Part shown: positions 21,201 to 35,390 of the stretch, piece after piece
Numbering within the stretch: position 1 is the first letter of the stretch
How the letters are laid out: each line of letters starts with the position of its first letter
Assembly (NCBI GenBank): GCA_963513935.1
Contig: OY740768.1
Span: forward strand, 47,029,142 to 47,093,141
Length of the DNA: 64,000 nt
Direction of reading: 5' to 3'
Source: Aphrophora alni
Taxonomy: Eukaryota; Arthropoda; Insecta; Hemiptera; Aphrophoridae
Made by a program: the position numbers and the translations under genes
The notes under the pieces: generated by a model
What the model saw: only the letters and a program-made list of their open reading frames with translations
Database searches by the model: none
What the model was told of the DNA's origin: nothing

Positions 21201-24200
21201 TATAACTTGAGGAACATCATATTGTTAAACTTTTTACTTCGAACCAAGCGCTCTTTTCTAATACAATACAACGTTTTTCCAACACTAGAGTCTTAATTTA
21301 TTATCCAATATTCTACATATTATATTTTGAAGAAAATGAACAACTTACAAAATAAATAAATGCACTGAAGAGCTCTGATATAGTTACTGGGTTTGAAACT
21401 ATATTATATTTGTATGAAATATTAATAAGTAAACACACAACTGCAGCAGAGCGTGTAATAAATTAACGTTGTTTAGCTGCTTAAATACATTATATCTAAA
21501 AATTCGTAATAAATCCTATAGAATCGCTATATCCCAAATAGGATACGCTGAAAAATATAGGTTTCCTTTGGATCTACGATTTCAGCATATCTTGGTTCAT
21601 ATATTCTACTAGCTTTCCTCTGTAACGGCTTCCACCAACATACTTTAAGTTTATAAGTATAATTTAAAATGTTTATGGATTATACATAGTTTAACCGAAT
21701 ACACAAAGCTCAGCTTTTCTATAGTTACACTAATGATTCAGAAAATAATCAATAAAACAATTACTAAGCAGAATTTGTGTGAATATTATCTATTATTCAT
21801 AAAATATCCATTAAAAATAATATATGTATAACTTTATAGTGACTTAAAATAGACTGAAAACTATTAAGTATTTCTTCTTCGTGGAATGTAATCTTATTGT
21901 AGTTTAAAATAATAATGTTAGGCCAAATTTGTTTTAAAATAATTTTCAAAATCACTCACGTTGGTTGAGTCGAGACCTAACATAAAATTTTGTATTATTT
22001 AAGTTCGTGATCCAAATCAGCTGTTCTATTTGTTAATGTATTCAATATTGAATGTGTTATTGTATTCAGTATGGGTTGCTATGGTAATGAAAATAAAAAT
22101 GGTTAAAAATAATTTTTGTTTTGTTTTTGGGAGTAGATTTTTTGGCTAATATTTGTCTCGCATTTGCCTAAACGTTTTAGAAAATTTCAACTTTGTACAA
22201 AAGTTCGTATGGTATTAAAAAGTTATGGAAATACACAAAATATCAATTATCTTTTACATCCTTCTTCGGTGAACATTTGTGGGCATTGACCGAATCAATA
22301 TTGCAATAGTTTCATGAAAGAAATGTTGCATTTGAAAAATATTCGTCTTTAACATGTTATCCGTTTTAACCATCATCTGCAAAAATGCGGAAATTAGTTT
22401 TTATATAATTGTTTGACCAATATTTCAGAGCAAAAAAAGTTGGTATTTCAATTAGTGGCTGAGAAACTAAATAAACTTTCTTTCTGTTTAATCCAATTTT
22501 AACTCCTTAGGGGTAGTCTAAAACATTATAGTTTAAGTTGTTACTAATAGGTTTTTAAATATATAATAAATGATACTTTTTTAGAAGATTTTTCTTTATC
22601 TCTATAACTGTGTAAAGTAACATTAACAAATATATAATGCAAAACTTTTTAAAGCTTCCTGAATTAAATGCATTTATTTGAGTTTTAACTAAATGATCAA
22701 AATATAAAATGAATTAATCTATAACTTCAATTTTATCAGGCAAGTCATATTTGATATGCGATTTTAAAATGAATAACTAACATTTTGTTGCCGATTCCTT
22801 TACGCAATTTAAAGAACAAACATGCTGAATATATAATAATATACTTATTTTGAAAATGTAGTATGTAATGTACAATTAGATGGTTGGATGCAAAAACCAA
22901 ATGTTCTTATAGAGTTTGTAACAAATGTTTTAATTGAAGGAATGAACGAGACACATATAATACTAAAACGTTTATATTTGAGACGCTTTGAAATGATAGT
23001 CTTCAAGAGACCATATATTTATGCCTTTATGATTACATTATATACATAATTTAGAAAAGTCAATCTTAATATGGATATTTTATATTTAAAGCTATAAACA
23101 ATGTGATGCATTTTTCTAACTAAAATTTTAGTCTACCTTCCACTGCTTTAATAAGAGGTTGATAAAATGATAAATGAATTGGTGTAATAAACTGTAGAAA
23201 ATAATTTATGATAGGTCGGTAAACCGTGACCCGTGGCAATATATCTCTTTTCCTTTTAATCCAAGAATATCTACTTTATCCAGTGATTACTGTACATTAC
23301 ATAAATATATTCATTTTAACAGTTATATTACATGAGTGTTTTTTACAGTCGGAAGTTTCTTATTATTTTGGAATTGGTGCTACTTATTTCTTTAGCAAGT
23401 CGTAAAAAAAATTACTAAACAAAAAAAATAAAGTGAAAACAAATAAAAATATTTATGCCATGAAAATAATCTCTATTACGAATGCATGAAAATAAAATTG
23501 TTTAGAAAATAATACTTCTTGTAAACTATTAGATAACTGTGTGTATTTCAATATAATATATCTATATTTTGAGTTGTTAAAAAACTATTCAATTACCTCT
23601 GTTTTTCTTTTTATTTATGAAATGTAATGATTTATTATCTTTCCTTAACTTACATTGTACATATTTAGAAATAAAAGAAAAAAACTCTAAAGAATTGGTA
23701 ATTAAGTACACTCAGCATTATTTTACATAGTGTTCTGAAATAATATTGTGCTAAATTTCTAGAGCGGTTTCCCTAAAAATCAATATAATGAAAAAACGTT
23801 CACACAAACATAAGTCCTAAAGCCTTTCTTTTTCAGGTAATCCCTTATTTTGTAGTTTAAAAATAATCCATTATAACTTAGGAAGAAGATGGGATATTGA
23901 TTTGTGATTTTGCTTAAGTAAATAGTTTTGTAATCGTAATTTCTTCACAATTAATACTTTTTTTTTGGCGTCAAATACGAAGTCAATATCTTATTTACTT
24001 CAAAATTTATATATATATTTTTGTAAAACTATAAAATGGCGTAATGTATGGAAATGAAGTGTTTTAGGATCTATGTTCATATGAACTTTTTTCATTATTT
24101 TGATATAAGAACTCGCGCCAAATGTTTGGGACAATATTTCAGAGACACCATCGTTCATGACATCTGAAATATTACTTTATTATTTCATAGTCAGTTGAAA

Positions 24201-25190
24201 TATGAAACACAACACTTTTGTAATATGTGTTGAGATTCCTTTCAAATTTTAGTGACAGGGGTTATGATGCAAGACTAATAGAAGTTATTGCTAAATTTAA
24301 ACTCGGAACCTTCAATCATCATCCATAACGCCAGTTCAATCACAATATAAAATTATCAAAATTTACATTTTTACTACATTTTACGATAGCCAGGCACGAA
24401 TAAACCGATATCCAAAATACGTAAACATTGTATGTTTCAACAAAATTTAACCATCTTTACAATTAGCCTAAATTAAATTTCGGATAACCTCTTTTTAAAC
24501 TTCCAAATCATCCCCATTGAAATAAAAAAAATCTGATCGTTACACGGGATACCCATATTCTTATTAAGCTGTTAAAATATTTAATTATTCAGACCACTTG
24601 TTATTTAGATAATTCGTAATAAATAATAAACAGATAATTCTTTAAATATGAACGATGAGACGAACATATAAACCAACGGATAGATGAACTGATATATGAA
24701 CTTGTAGATGATAAATAGATGAATATGTAGACGAACAGAGAGATATTATTCTTAAAATACCTTTAATCGTGGTTCAGAAAAAAAACTATATTGAAACTTT
24801 AACACTTTCAAAAAAATGTCTTCTTTTAAAAGTTTGAATGAAATATTATTAGGATATTCAATTGGTAAAATATAGTAAAATTTTATCGTAAATACTTATT
24901 TTGTGCACTTGAAATAAGGAACGCTTGTTTATGTGTCATTGATGAGATAAAAGTAAACAAAACAAACAATTTTTAGAAACAAAACAACTTTTGAATGAGC
25001 CAATCATTAATCTGAGTTGATACATATTTACCATCGTTTTGTAATATTAAATAATTGTTTTATACAGTTAAGTGAATAAAACTGTTTATGTCACTTTGAA
25101 AATATCAACATTATTAACTTAGAAGTCTGTATGAAATGAAAACCACTATAATTTATATTTCTACTTAACTTAACAATTTCATCACATTTA
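18261..25190. other. AT-rich spacer, nothing recognised
   Basis: The stretch holds a short (TA)n at about 18847-18867 and poly(A) runs. A 66-codon frame at 20741-20941 (minus) lies in a slightly less AT-rich patch but shows no family motif. I could support no gene here. Confidence 0.5.
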
Positions 25191-25193
25191 ACA

Positions 25194-25364
25194 CTAACAA
25201 GAAGAGAGAAGGAGTTGAGCAGGTGTAGCATGCTATTCTTTAATGAGAAGCAAACGTAGGATTAAGTAGAAATCCGTTTGTACAACGTACAAAGTAAAAT
25301 ATTAAATATAGGTGGCAGCTCATTAGTTATAATGATTTATAAGTAAATCATACAACCGGGTATG
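25194..25364 (+). repeat. Dispersed repeat A, copy 1
   Basis: About 170 bp aligns with 62258-62435 in the same orientation. Shared blocks in order are CTAACAAG, GAGCAGGTGTA, AATGAGAAGCAAAC, TTGTACAA-GTACA, ATTAAATATA, CATTAGTTATAA and CATACAACC. It is an interspersed repeat of unknown class with no visible coding capacity. Confidence 0.75.
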
Positions 25365-25561
25365 TACAAATGTTAGAACTATCAACTGAGGTCCCTCAGA
25401 AGAACATTTGATTTCTTTGAACTCTGAGGATATTTTGCCTCCTTTGAAATACCATATCCAAGTAAAATTGTTGACAATAATTTTCCACTACACTTCCTGA
25501 TTACAGTAGTTGTGTTTAACACTTTGTTAATAATTGGTCTTAACTGGTCTTAAAACCAGTC

Positions 25562-26500
25562 ATTGTACTTCAGAAGCATTTTATTCGAATTATGGCAAAT
25601 AGAACTAAATTGGAACACGCTGCTCCATTATTCAAAGTCTTCAAAATTTTACCGGTTAGAAATTTATATATATTTAAAGTGTTAAGATTATTCTACAATA
25701 GAAGCGGAGGGAATTATACAACAGGGGGTGGAGGGAGGACTTTACGAAATGACTTAAACGTAGTTTTTCCAAAACCAAATTTAACAATTTTTAAAAAATT
25801 TTACTTATATCTTGCTCCAAAATTTTTTAATCTGATGCCTTTAAAAATTAAAACGTGTACAAATAAAATCGAGTTTTGTAGATTCGTGAAACAATATTTA
25901 TTAGAACAGGAGCAGGTCTATATGTTTTTTATCAGTAACCAGTGAGGGAGAATAAACTGGTAGTAAGTGACTGTATTTTATTCTTGAAAGCTCTCTTCTT
26001 CACCGGTAATATGAATGGTAGAAGTGTGTGTGTGAATTATGTATATGTATGTGTATGTATGTGTATAGTTTTATTATTGTATTTCTATTTTTTTAGTGTT
26101 TTATGTTGATTTGAAATGGTTTGTCATAAAAGCCAAATCCTAGTTTTCTAAATGTAATTTGTGTGTGTATATGTGGGTTGGACTGGTCGGTCACATTGTT
26201 TCTCTCCCATCGAGCTATATTGTTAGAAATGTATAGAGTATTTCATCCCAAACAGGTTTTAACCTCGGGATGAAGTGACCCTTTGCTATTTTCTTGTAAT
26301 ACAGCAGGAAGTATTTTTGTTATTATTATTATTATTAATATTATTGTTTATTATGTTATTATGAATTTTATTTTATATGTATTACATTTTATAATGTGAA
26401 CAGTTGTCTATTTTATTAATAAGCATATAAGATTGTCAAATTTTTCCTGTTAAAATTATGTATAAAAGAGGGTCAAATAAATAAATTTTCATTTCAAAAA
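25562..26500 (+). mobile_element. 3' end of a LINE (RT C-terminus plus 3' UTR)
   Basis: The frame open from about 25562 to the TGA at 25943-25945 encodes the last 125 or so residues of a non-LTR retrotransposon protein. It shows the QK-IRI start, APLFK with ILPV, YKVL-like and PKFFN blocks typical of the region after the RT in many insect LINEs. It is 5'-truncated, with no RT palm motif or YADD box. The 3' UTR contains GT-rich and ATT-rich runs and ends with AATAAATAAA at 26475-26485 before a short A-rich tail near 26495. A GC-rich insertion at 25710-25740 encodes a Gly run. I cannot name the clade. Confidence 0.7.
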
Positions 26501-26509
26501 TTTTCAATT

Positions 26510-27129
26510 TCACTGGTGGTGGTTCAATATATGGATACGTTGCTTGGAAACATTTTCTTGTTTCAAGATTAATAATAAATGTAATTCCTCATGTACAGTA
26601 TACTATTGAAATAGTCATGATCATACAACAAAAAGAAATTAACTAATACATTAAAATTTAATACAATGAAGATGTATGTAGGTACGAAATATAAACTGTA
26701 TGAATCCTGTAAACTAGTTTCTAAAGACCACATTATCCGTGTAATACTTTTGTTGTTGATCCTATATTAATCTAAATGGCAGCAAAAGCCTAATTTCAAA
26801 GTAGGATGTTAGAATCGTAATATGCAGTTTACATTGATGTTGCATTGTAATTTATAATTAATTAATAGATGTAGTTGTACTAAATATATTGGTATTGAGA
26901 GGGTTATTAATGTTCAGAAATTACGTCTTTGATATGAAAGGAACTTCCTGGAGGGTTAAATAGGTTGGGATATTTGACAGGAAATTTAATATGGACATTA
27001 TTTTTGAAGTGAAAACTTCTATTGGAGCGTTGGGTACTTTTTGGGATGGACTTTTTCAATAGAAATCGCGTCACGCACAGTAGCGTAATGCAACCTTAAT
27101 ATATAGACAACGGATACGCGCGCCCCACA
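26510..27129. other. AT-rich spacer, nothing recognised
   Basis: No frame or repeat was recognised between the LINE tail and the satellite. A short GC-richer stretch at 27065-27125 directly precedes the array. Confidence 0.5.
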
Positions 27130-27868
27130 CGTATAAAAACTAAAAATCTACGAAAAATATTGCACTAACTTCCTCACATACCCATACGTATTAAAACTAA
27201 AAATCTAATATTGCACTAACTTTCTCAAACTCATATACATAGTCAAACTAAAATCAATGCAAAAATGTTGCACAAACTTTCTCACATACCCATACGTATT
27301 AAAACTAAAAATCTACGAAAAATATTGCACCTACTTTCTCAAAATTCACATACATAGTTAAACTAAAATCAATGCAAAAATATTGCACAAACTTTCTCAC
27401 ATACCCATATATATTAAAACTAAAAATCTAATATTGCACTAACTTTCTCAAACTCATATACATAGTCAAACTAAAATCAATGCAAAAATATTGCACAAAC
27501 TTTCTCACATACCCATATATATTAAAACTAAAAATCTAATATTGCACTAACTTTTTCAAACTCATATACATAGTCAAACTAAAATCAATGCAAAAATGTT
27601 GCACAAACTTTCTCACATACCCATACGTATTAAAACTAAAAATCTACGAAAAATATTGCACCTACTTTCTCAAAATTCACATACATAGTTAAACTAAAAT
27701 CAATGCAAAAATATTGCACAAACTTTCTCACATACCCATATATATTAAAACTAAAAATCTAATATTGCACTAACTTTCTCAAACTCATATACATAGTCAA
27801 ACTAAAATCAATGCAAAAATATTGCACAAACTTTCTCACATACCCATATATATTAAAACAAAAATCAT
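27130..27868 (+). repeat. Satellite with 331-bp higher-order repeat
   Basis: The array alternates two related monomers. One starts ACATACCCATA and comes as 57-bp (with a CGAAAA insert) or 51-bp forms. The other starts AAACTCATATACATAG and is 57 or 58 bp. Both end in ATTGCAC...ACTTTCTC. The order 57+58+51+57+51+57 gives 331 bp, and diagnostic variants recur exactly 331 bp apart (ATGTTG at 27265 and 27596, CCTAC at 27330 and 27661). About two higher-order units are present. No frame stays open across it. Confidence 0.9.
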
Positions 27869-28163
27869 AAGTATATAAGCGTTACATACTGTTCAAACAA
27901 GTTTTCACTTCTAACGTGTGGTCTTAAGCACACCCAAATATTTTTTTCCCATGATTATATTACTTGTGTTACTAAGAAGTATGTGTAACTTTTTACCACT
28001 TTTGGCTTTCGTGCTATTGCTTTATGCAAATAGTACTTATTAAAGTCAGAAATTCAGGAATTTTAAAATTCTATTAAATCTGATCTTATATTTAATCATA
28101 TTTTTGACGGATTAAAGAAAATAGATACAAACACTCTCTCTCTAACACACACACACACACATC

Positions 28164-28201
<38 letters not shown>

Positions 28202-30616
28202 TATTACTCAGTTTTGGATGTAAGAATTTTTTAAAAAGGGTTAAATGAAAAATTTTAGCTCTCGTGGAAAACAAAACGCATTTCCCTATCTGCTCATAAT
28301 TTGTTTATTTTGTAAGACAATGAACTTTATTAGAAGAGTATTTATAAATTAAATCTAAGTTTTCTCACTAAACAATGTGTATACGAGTAAACTATTCAAA
28401 TTCTATAACCCTATCACACCAGGTTGACCACTCCACTGGAAGAGTGATAGTGAAAGGAAATGAACTATTCAGTAATAATAACGAATCTATTCGTTTTTCA
28501 TGTGAACAACTTAATCCATGTGTCGTATTTACAATTGATTTTGTAACCATAGGTATTGCAAATTATTTAGTTGGTTTTACCTTTTTTTACTTGTGCAAGT
28601 TATTAATTTTTTGTTGAAAAATCAAGATATAAGCGGGATTAACAGTTTTGAGAGTTGATGAGTCGAAACAAATAACGTCATTCTATAAAACATGTAGTCT
28701 ACTTTTATATTCACTCAGTTACTATCTACTGTTTCCAATTTGTACTATCGACATATTGAAACCCTCTTGTTGCTTTAAAAATAAATTGTTTTTGATAGCT
28801 TACCTTAAGAAAGTTTAACAAAATTTCGATTGGTTGGAAGGAAGTAATAAAGTTTTTGATCTATATAGCGTTTTATGACTAACGTTATTCTCTTAAACGT
28901 ATTTGTGGAGTTAATATAAATAATGAAGTCTTTATAAGTCGAATTTAGTGTAAGTTTTCAATAACTTTAATTAGAACATGAAGATGTATGGCTATTGCAC
29001 CACACGGAATGAAAGAATATAGTTAACCGACACATTGTAAAATAATTAAAATATAGCCCGAAATTTCAAGTTATCTTTAAATTATAAACATATTGTAACA
29101 TCAAAGTAGTGTTCTATTAAAGTAATGGCAAAAGAAATCAGTGAAATTAACAATGTTTTTCTTTAAAAGTAAGTAAGAAAAGCACTTTTCGGATTGCGAA
29201 AATGGTCTTCTACAGTTTAACAAAACATGAAAGTAACTGTGTGGGTAACTAATGTCCAAAGCTTTTTAATGCCGAGTAAAGTTCAGAAGGAAGATGTTAA
29301 TCCACGCCCACTTTAGATATTTCCAAAGAAATAAAATGGGAAAACCTTTGAAATATAATTCTGCGGGATATTATCCTTGACCAGCTCTCTTGGCAACATT
29401 TTATGCTAAGGGTATCGTTTATAATTTACTCCATTATTGAATAATGTGCAGTAAACTAAAAGTTAGTAACCATAAATAATAAAAACCATCACTGATGCTT
29501 TGTAAATTTGATGTTTCTGTATGTATAATGTACCTTGTTTAAAAAAATTCTTTTAAACGTTAAATGTGTTCTTTGATTTACAGAATATAACTTATATTTT
29601 TTCAAATCATGTTTTATGGAACAACCATACTGTGTTCACTTAAAATTCAATAATATTGCTAAATATAGGCTAAATTACCAAAAATAAAATTTCTTGATAT
29701 GTTTGATATTTTCAATAAACCATATTTTATTTGTACAAATCAGATAAAATAACAGAAAATCAAACTTTGTCCAACCTATTTAAAAACCCAATGTTCGGCC
29801 TAATTTCATGAAATTCATACATTTCTAAATAAGGACATGAACGCTAAGGACATACTTTTGTAATACTGCCACACCATGTTCTATCATTATCTATCCAATA
29901 ACATTGAAATCATGTTATTAAATGTTATAAATTAAATATTAAATCATAAATTAAACATTGAAATCATTAAAATAAAATAACCTACATTATAGAAATTATT
30001 AATCATAATAAGTATTATTTTATTAAATGTGTCTAAGGACATAAACATATCTGGTAATAAGACCTGAAGTTAGTGTAATACTTAGTTGTTATAGATTGAG
30101 CAGAGAATTCTACCTTGGTTCTCATTTAGATATGTATTGATATCTATAGTAAACATTTTCAAATGAAACACTGTTAGATAAATTTAAGGTACCCACTCGT
30201 TTTCGGTATAACTTAATATGTGATATTCATTATTAATAAAAGTCAAAAATTATGAAGAAAAAAAAACTTTTACATTCATGTGACATGTGAATAGGTTGTG
30301 CTCCGCAGACGTTGCTACATAAAAAAAATGTTGAGTTTCTTATCTGTTAATGATTTCCTAATCAATTCTAAGTTATGAATACATCCAATTATACCACCCT
30401 ACTATTCTATTTTTATATTAGAGACCTAAATGTATAACATACTTTAGTACTGTTATTAATATTTGTCTTGTTAAATTTATTAAATCCAAAAGATTTTTAG
30501 GTGTTTTTTTCTTTTCAATCTTATTTTTTTCTTGTTTTCAATGTAAAAATATCTGAACTATTTTAACTTGCTCGATGTATTCAATGAGATTGATTCCTTA
30601 GTGATTTAAGGTGGAA
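27869..30616. other. AT-rich spacer, nothing recognised
   Basis: It holds a (CA)n plus (TA)n tract at about 28146-28198. An 80-codon frame at 28375-28617 is unrecognised and probably chance. No gene is supported. Confidence 0.5.
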
Positions 30617-31166
30617 CCTTAGCCTATATCTGAGAAACGTTAGCCTAGATCTGTGAAACGTTAGCCTAGATCTGTGAAACCTTAGCCTAGATCTGTGAAA
30701 CCTTAGCCTAGATCTGTGAAACCTTAGCCTAGATCTGTGAAACCTTAGCCTAGATCCGTGAAACCTTACCCTATATCTGAGAAACGTTAGCCTAGATCTG
30801 TGAAACCATAGCCTAGATCTGTGAAACCCTAGCCTAGATCTGTGAAACCTTAGCCTAGATCTGTGAAACCTTAGCCTAGATCTGTAAAACCTTAGTCTAG
30901 ATCTGTGAAACCTTAGCCTAGATCTGTGAAACCATAGCCTAGATCTGTGAAACTTTAGTCTAGATCTGTAAAACCTTAGTCTAGATCTGTGAAACCTTAG
31001 CCTAGATCTGTGAAACCATAGCCTAGATCTGTGAAACCTTAGTTTAGATCTGTGAAACCATAGCCTAGATCTGTGAAACCTTAGCCTAGATCTGTGAAAC
31101 CTGAGCCTAGATCTGTGAAAACTTAGCCTAGATCTGTGAAACCATAGCCTAGATCTGCGAAACCTT
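30617..31166 (+). repeat. 21-bp minisatellite, about 26 copies
   Basis: The unit is CTTAGCCTAGATCTGTGAAAC. Every copy seems to be 21 bp, with a few recurring variants: CATAGCC, GTTAGCC, TAGTCTAG and CTGAG for CTGTG. Each unit contains the AGATCT palindrome. All three plus frames have a stop in the unit. One minus frame (TTT CAC AGA TCT AGG CTA AGG) has none, but it has no ATG in frame. Confidence 0.95.
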
Positions 31167-34140
31167 TAATCCCACAAAGCAAAACAGCTTTCCACCAGAT
31201 TGGTAATGTACTGGATAGACAAAATTGTACCTAATTACCAATAACCATTTAATATATAATTTCAATATGAACGATGGACGATGAATGAACTATCATGATT
31301 ATAGAAAATATCAGTGAGTTTTATTTGTCGGTTTAAGTTTAATTAAGGAAAGTAAAACAAAAACAAAGATTAAGTATATGGATGTTTGTTAGAATTTCTT
31401 TATTTATTCTTTATTAGAACAAGGCCCGATTCCTTGTAATAACAAATAACTTGGATTTAAAATTTGAAGATGAATGTTGTTAAAAAAAAATATAAATAGT
31501 TAAATTGGAAATTCTAGGTTTTTTTCTAAAGAACCCTGAAATAAAAAAAATAAATAATTACTTTGTATTATGATAAATTTATTATTTTACAAACATTGCA
31601 AAATCCATAGCTGGGAGATCAAATCAAACCTTTACAGATACAAGGACATGGTGCACGATGAGAATGTTTTTATTTTGTCTTACATACGGACACAATACCT
31701 TACCACTTTTCAAATATATTTACATTCATGCTCGTTCATAATGAAGATATTATACATAATTACTATTGTTAAATAACAATTATTCAAATGTTTACAAGCA
31801 TACTTATATAAGGAGTTGTTTTATAGCAGCCAATTACTAGTCATGTTTTGTTCATTATGGTGTATTAACTAAGTTTACTAAGTATCAAGTTTGATATTAA
31901 ATGCTCACCTTCAATCAAAGTAATAGAGTTACAGGGGAACAGGTTTACTTTAGGGGAGTGTTCGTTTCAAACAAACTTAAGTAATTACTAAGTAAATTGC
32001 TGAAGGTGTTACACCAAAGAGGAAGTGATATTTTAATTATAACGAATTCGTAAACTTGTTATTTCTCAAAATTGTCTCTACATGTTTAGGCGAAAAGTTT
32101 CTTAAGGAGTGAGAAGAAATATGATATATCACAAAATAAAGGATTTAGTGTAACATTTACTGTTTATTTAAAGTTTTTTTTTTTTTAAAGTTTCACAACA
32201 AAAGAAAAACGTAAAAATCCATTACTTATAATATAAATACGCGTGTATACATTCTACTTATAACAGTGTGTAGTTTTAATAATAGAATATGTAAAAAGCG
32301 TGAGGAAAAAAGTCCAATATTGGCAACCGTCCTCCACTTGAAAAAATATCTAATTTATTTTTACTTTACCATACAAAGTCTAACTAAATGTGACATAAAA
32401 TGGCAACACATGTTAACTCGACTCCTGTAAATTCAAGACAACGTTTTGCCATTAGCCAGTCTGTAGCTACTTCTTGAAAGCTGAGAGCTCTTATATTTTA
32501 CTGCTTTAAATACGCGCAATGCAGTTGACTCGACTTTACTCACTGTATTACTTTTAAAACATTTGTTTCTAAATGTTTTTGTAGTATGTGTGTTTTACCA
32601 ACATATATTGAGAGAATAACAAAGACGTAGAAAGCAAAACTACATTATAACAATTCTTGAATATTACACAATAAACTTGAATAGAACTATTCTTAACACT
32701 AATTAAGACAAAATAGTAATACTTGAATTGCTCTAGTTAAACGTTTTTGGGAAAATATATTCAAACAGTTGAGTTATTATATAATTTTGTAATAAATTTC
32801 TTCCTTAAATTTTGTAAAGTCAAAAATAAACATTAAAACTCTCAATAGAAGGAAACGGTTGATATAATAGTAGTTTTAAGCCATTCTAAGGAACTAAATT
32901 GTAGCTTATCAAGCACCGATTACCTCAAACGTTTATTCAAAGAGACTTTTGTCCACAAACGTACCAGCCAAAAGATTGGACTTTGGAATAATAGTATAAC
33001 AAATATAGGGATAGATGTTTTAATAATATAACAGATTTCTTATAGTCATATTTAGGAGATAGACCTGTCGAAAAATTTATAAAATAAACGATGATCAGGA
33101 CTAAAATTAGAACTGCCCATTTAAACAAAAAACAATAATGTTCCTAGATGATATTTAAATTAAATGGTAATTAAATACAAGTTTGTATTACATTTTTTGA
33201 GCTACTTTAAAACAACATTACATTTTAATATCAATATTGTTTATAAATTTAATTAGTCCGAGGTTTCAGAATTCAGTTCATTGGGAAACACTCAGTCAAT
33301 ATTTCCAACTGTTGAAGTATTATCTTCTCACTACATATAATTGAATATTCATTATTATCCATCAATGAATAAAACTATTTTAGTGGGAAAGAAAAAAAAA
33401 AAAAAAAATTCTAATTGTTAAGCCCATTTCTATGCTCTGATTGAAAACAAAGAAATAAAAATGTAATACAGTACAATATAATTGAAGAAGTAATAAGGTG
33501 TAAGAATTTTTCCACTAGAAAACAAATAGGTGTTATCTGTGAAATAAAGCAGAAGCCGACTTTATCTCAATTAAAGAAAAAACTTATTTTTAAGATGTTT
33601 TAATAGAAAGATGTGGAGAGATAAATATTTGAGAATAAGTTTGGTGGCTTAATGCCAATGGATTTAAGCCAAAAGCGATGAAATATATTAATTTAATTTT
33701 ATTAGGATTAAAAAATGTTCTATTTGTTTGATATTGATAATAATCCATTATTAAAATCAAATTTATAACTATTTTTTATAAAGAAGATTCTTAACGCTAC
33801 CTGTAAATGTAATTTTTAAAGCATATTATGTTTAAATGTGAATGTATTTAAAACAAATGTTAAATTTGTTTCCATATCTTTTGGAGAAAGGAATATGAAC
33901 TTAAATCCGTTTTTAACTTAGATTGTTAAACATACAATTAACAATAAATAAATTTTAAATAACTGTTGAATAACTTAATAATTAAATTCCATTTCTTTCT
34001 TATTTAACGATACATTCCATTTAAATTTAAAAAGAAATACAATTTTCTTTTATTACTATAATTCTTTTAAAAATAACATCTTATCAAAGTATCTATACTC
34101 CCGATATAACATTTAACTAGTTTTTTTAAAATTTATATAT
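31167..34140. other. AT-rich spacer, nothing recognised
   Basis: Short frames at 31570-31776 and 32937-33128 (minus) show no family features. Poly(A)/poly(T) runs occur at 32177 and 33391. No gene is supported. Confidence 0.5.
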
Positions 34141-34158
34141 ATACATATAAATAAATAA

Positions 34159-34189
<31 letters not shown>

Positions 34190-34194
34190 CATTT

Positions 34195-35390
34195 ATTTAC
34201 AATTGCAACTAGTTAACAACTATCTAGCAATATTTCTCTGATGTAACTGGCTGTGTGGTGAAAAAACGTCCAGAGTCGCCCTTCACAATGCAACACTTCG
34301 ATCACGTGTATCAATCCTGCACCAAGTCAACAGTCAACGTCCCAACGTTGCTGACCAAATGTGCCACCTCTACATTTTGATGATCACGGAGTCTGGTTAC
34401 ATGTTTTCCAGCATACTTTTGTATCTCTTCGTGCACCAAAGGCATCTTCAAATCTCGATGGATATCTCTATTGCGGACATACCATGGTGCTTTGACAATA
34501 CTACGAAGCACTTTATTTTGAAATGTCTGAATTACTTGGATGTTACTTTTTTTCGTGCATCCCCACAACTGAACGCCGTTAGTCCCGATGGGTTTTAAGA
34601 TTTGCCTATATAAAAGCAGTTTATTATGTACGGACAATTCAGAGTTCCCACCAATAAGCCAGCACATTTGTCTGTACTTCATTCCTAGTTGTTTACGTTT
34701 CTTTTTTACGTGTGACCTCCAATGAAGTTTAGCATACAGAGTCATCCCTAGATACTTTGCCTCGTTTGAATGTGGAACAGTTTCCCCATTAATTATCACT
34801 GGCTGATACACACAGTGCTTGTTAGTAAAGTTAACATGAGTAGACTTTTACTCATTCAGTTTAATGCGCCATTTCCTAGTCAAGCTGTTAACGCTATCGA
34901 TAGCTGATTGCAACTTGCCAGTAGCTGTTTCCATATCTTGTCCAGTAGCAAGCAGGGCAGTGTCGTCCGCGTATGTGGCTGTCAAAACTCCATCATTCTT
35001 TGGGATATCTCTTGTGTATGGCAAATAAAGAGTAGGCCCAAGGACACTACCCAGAGGGACTCCGGCATCAATACTTTTTAATGCAAAACATTCCTCACCA
35101 TGTTTAACTCTGAAATATCTGTCAGATGTATATGATTTTAGAATCTCACTAATTTGTCTCGGTAAATAGCGATCAAGCTTATTTTCCAAGCCCTTGTGCC
35201 ACACTCTATCAAAAGCTCGAGCCACATCCAAAAATATAGTCGCACATATTTTTTTTCTTCTAATGATCTCTCTATGACATCAGTTATGCGATGCACTTGG
35301 TCTATAGTCGAGTCCCTACTACGAAACCCAAACTGATGAGTTGGAAAAATCTGCCTAGCTTCAATAATTGGCTTAAGTATTTAACTAGTA
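34195..35390 (-). pseudogene. 5'-truncated jockey-like LINE (RT domain)
   Basis: Read on the minus strand, this is the RT and C-terminal region of a jockey-group non-LTR retrotransposon. Starting near 35380, a KPIIEARQ-like block leads to HQFGFR, then FLDVARAFDRVW (motif A, near 35230), GVPLGSVLGP (motif B) and YADD at 34974-34963. A KYLGM block and the C-terminal region run to about 34311. Two lesions are clear. One A is missing from the A-run at 35256-35249, shifting the frame just before motif A. A TAA at 34850-34848 sits between the KLNE and STHV-like blocks. The 3' UTR ends near 34195 with AATAAA and runs into a TA/TAAA-rich tail. Otherwise the frame is intact, so the insertion is fairly young. 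Confidence 0.88.

Noticed and set aside
30617..31166. CRISPR array
   Set aside because: The 21-bp units abut directly with no unique spacers, and the DNA is eukaryotic.
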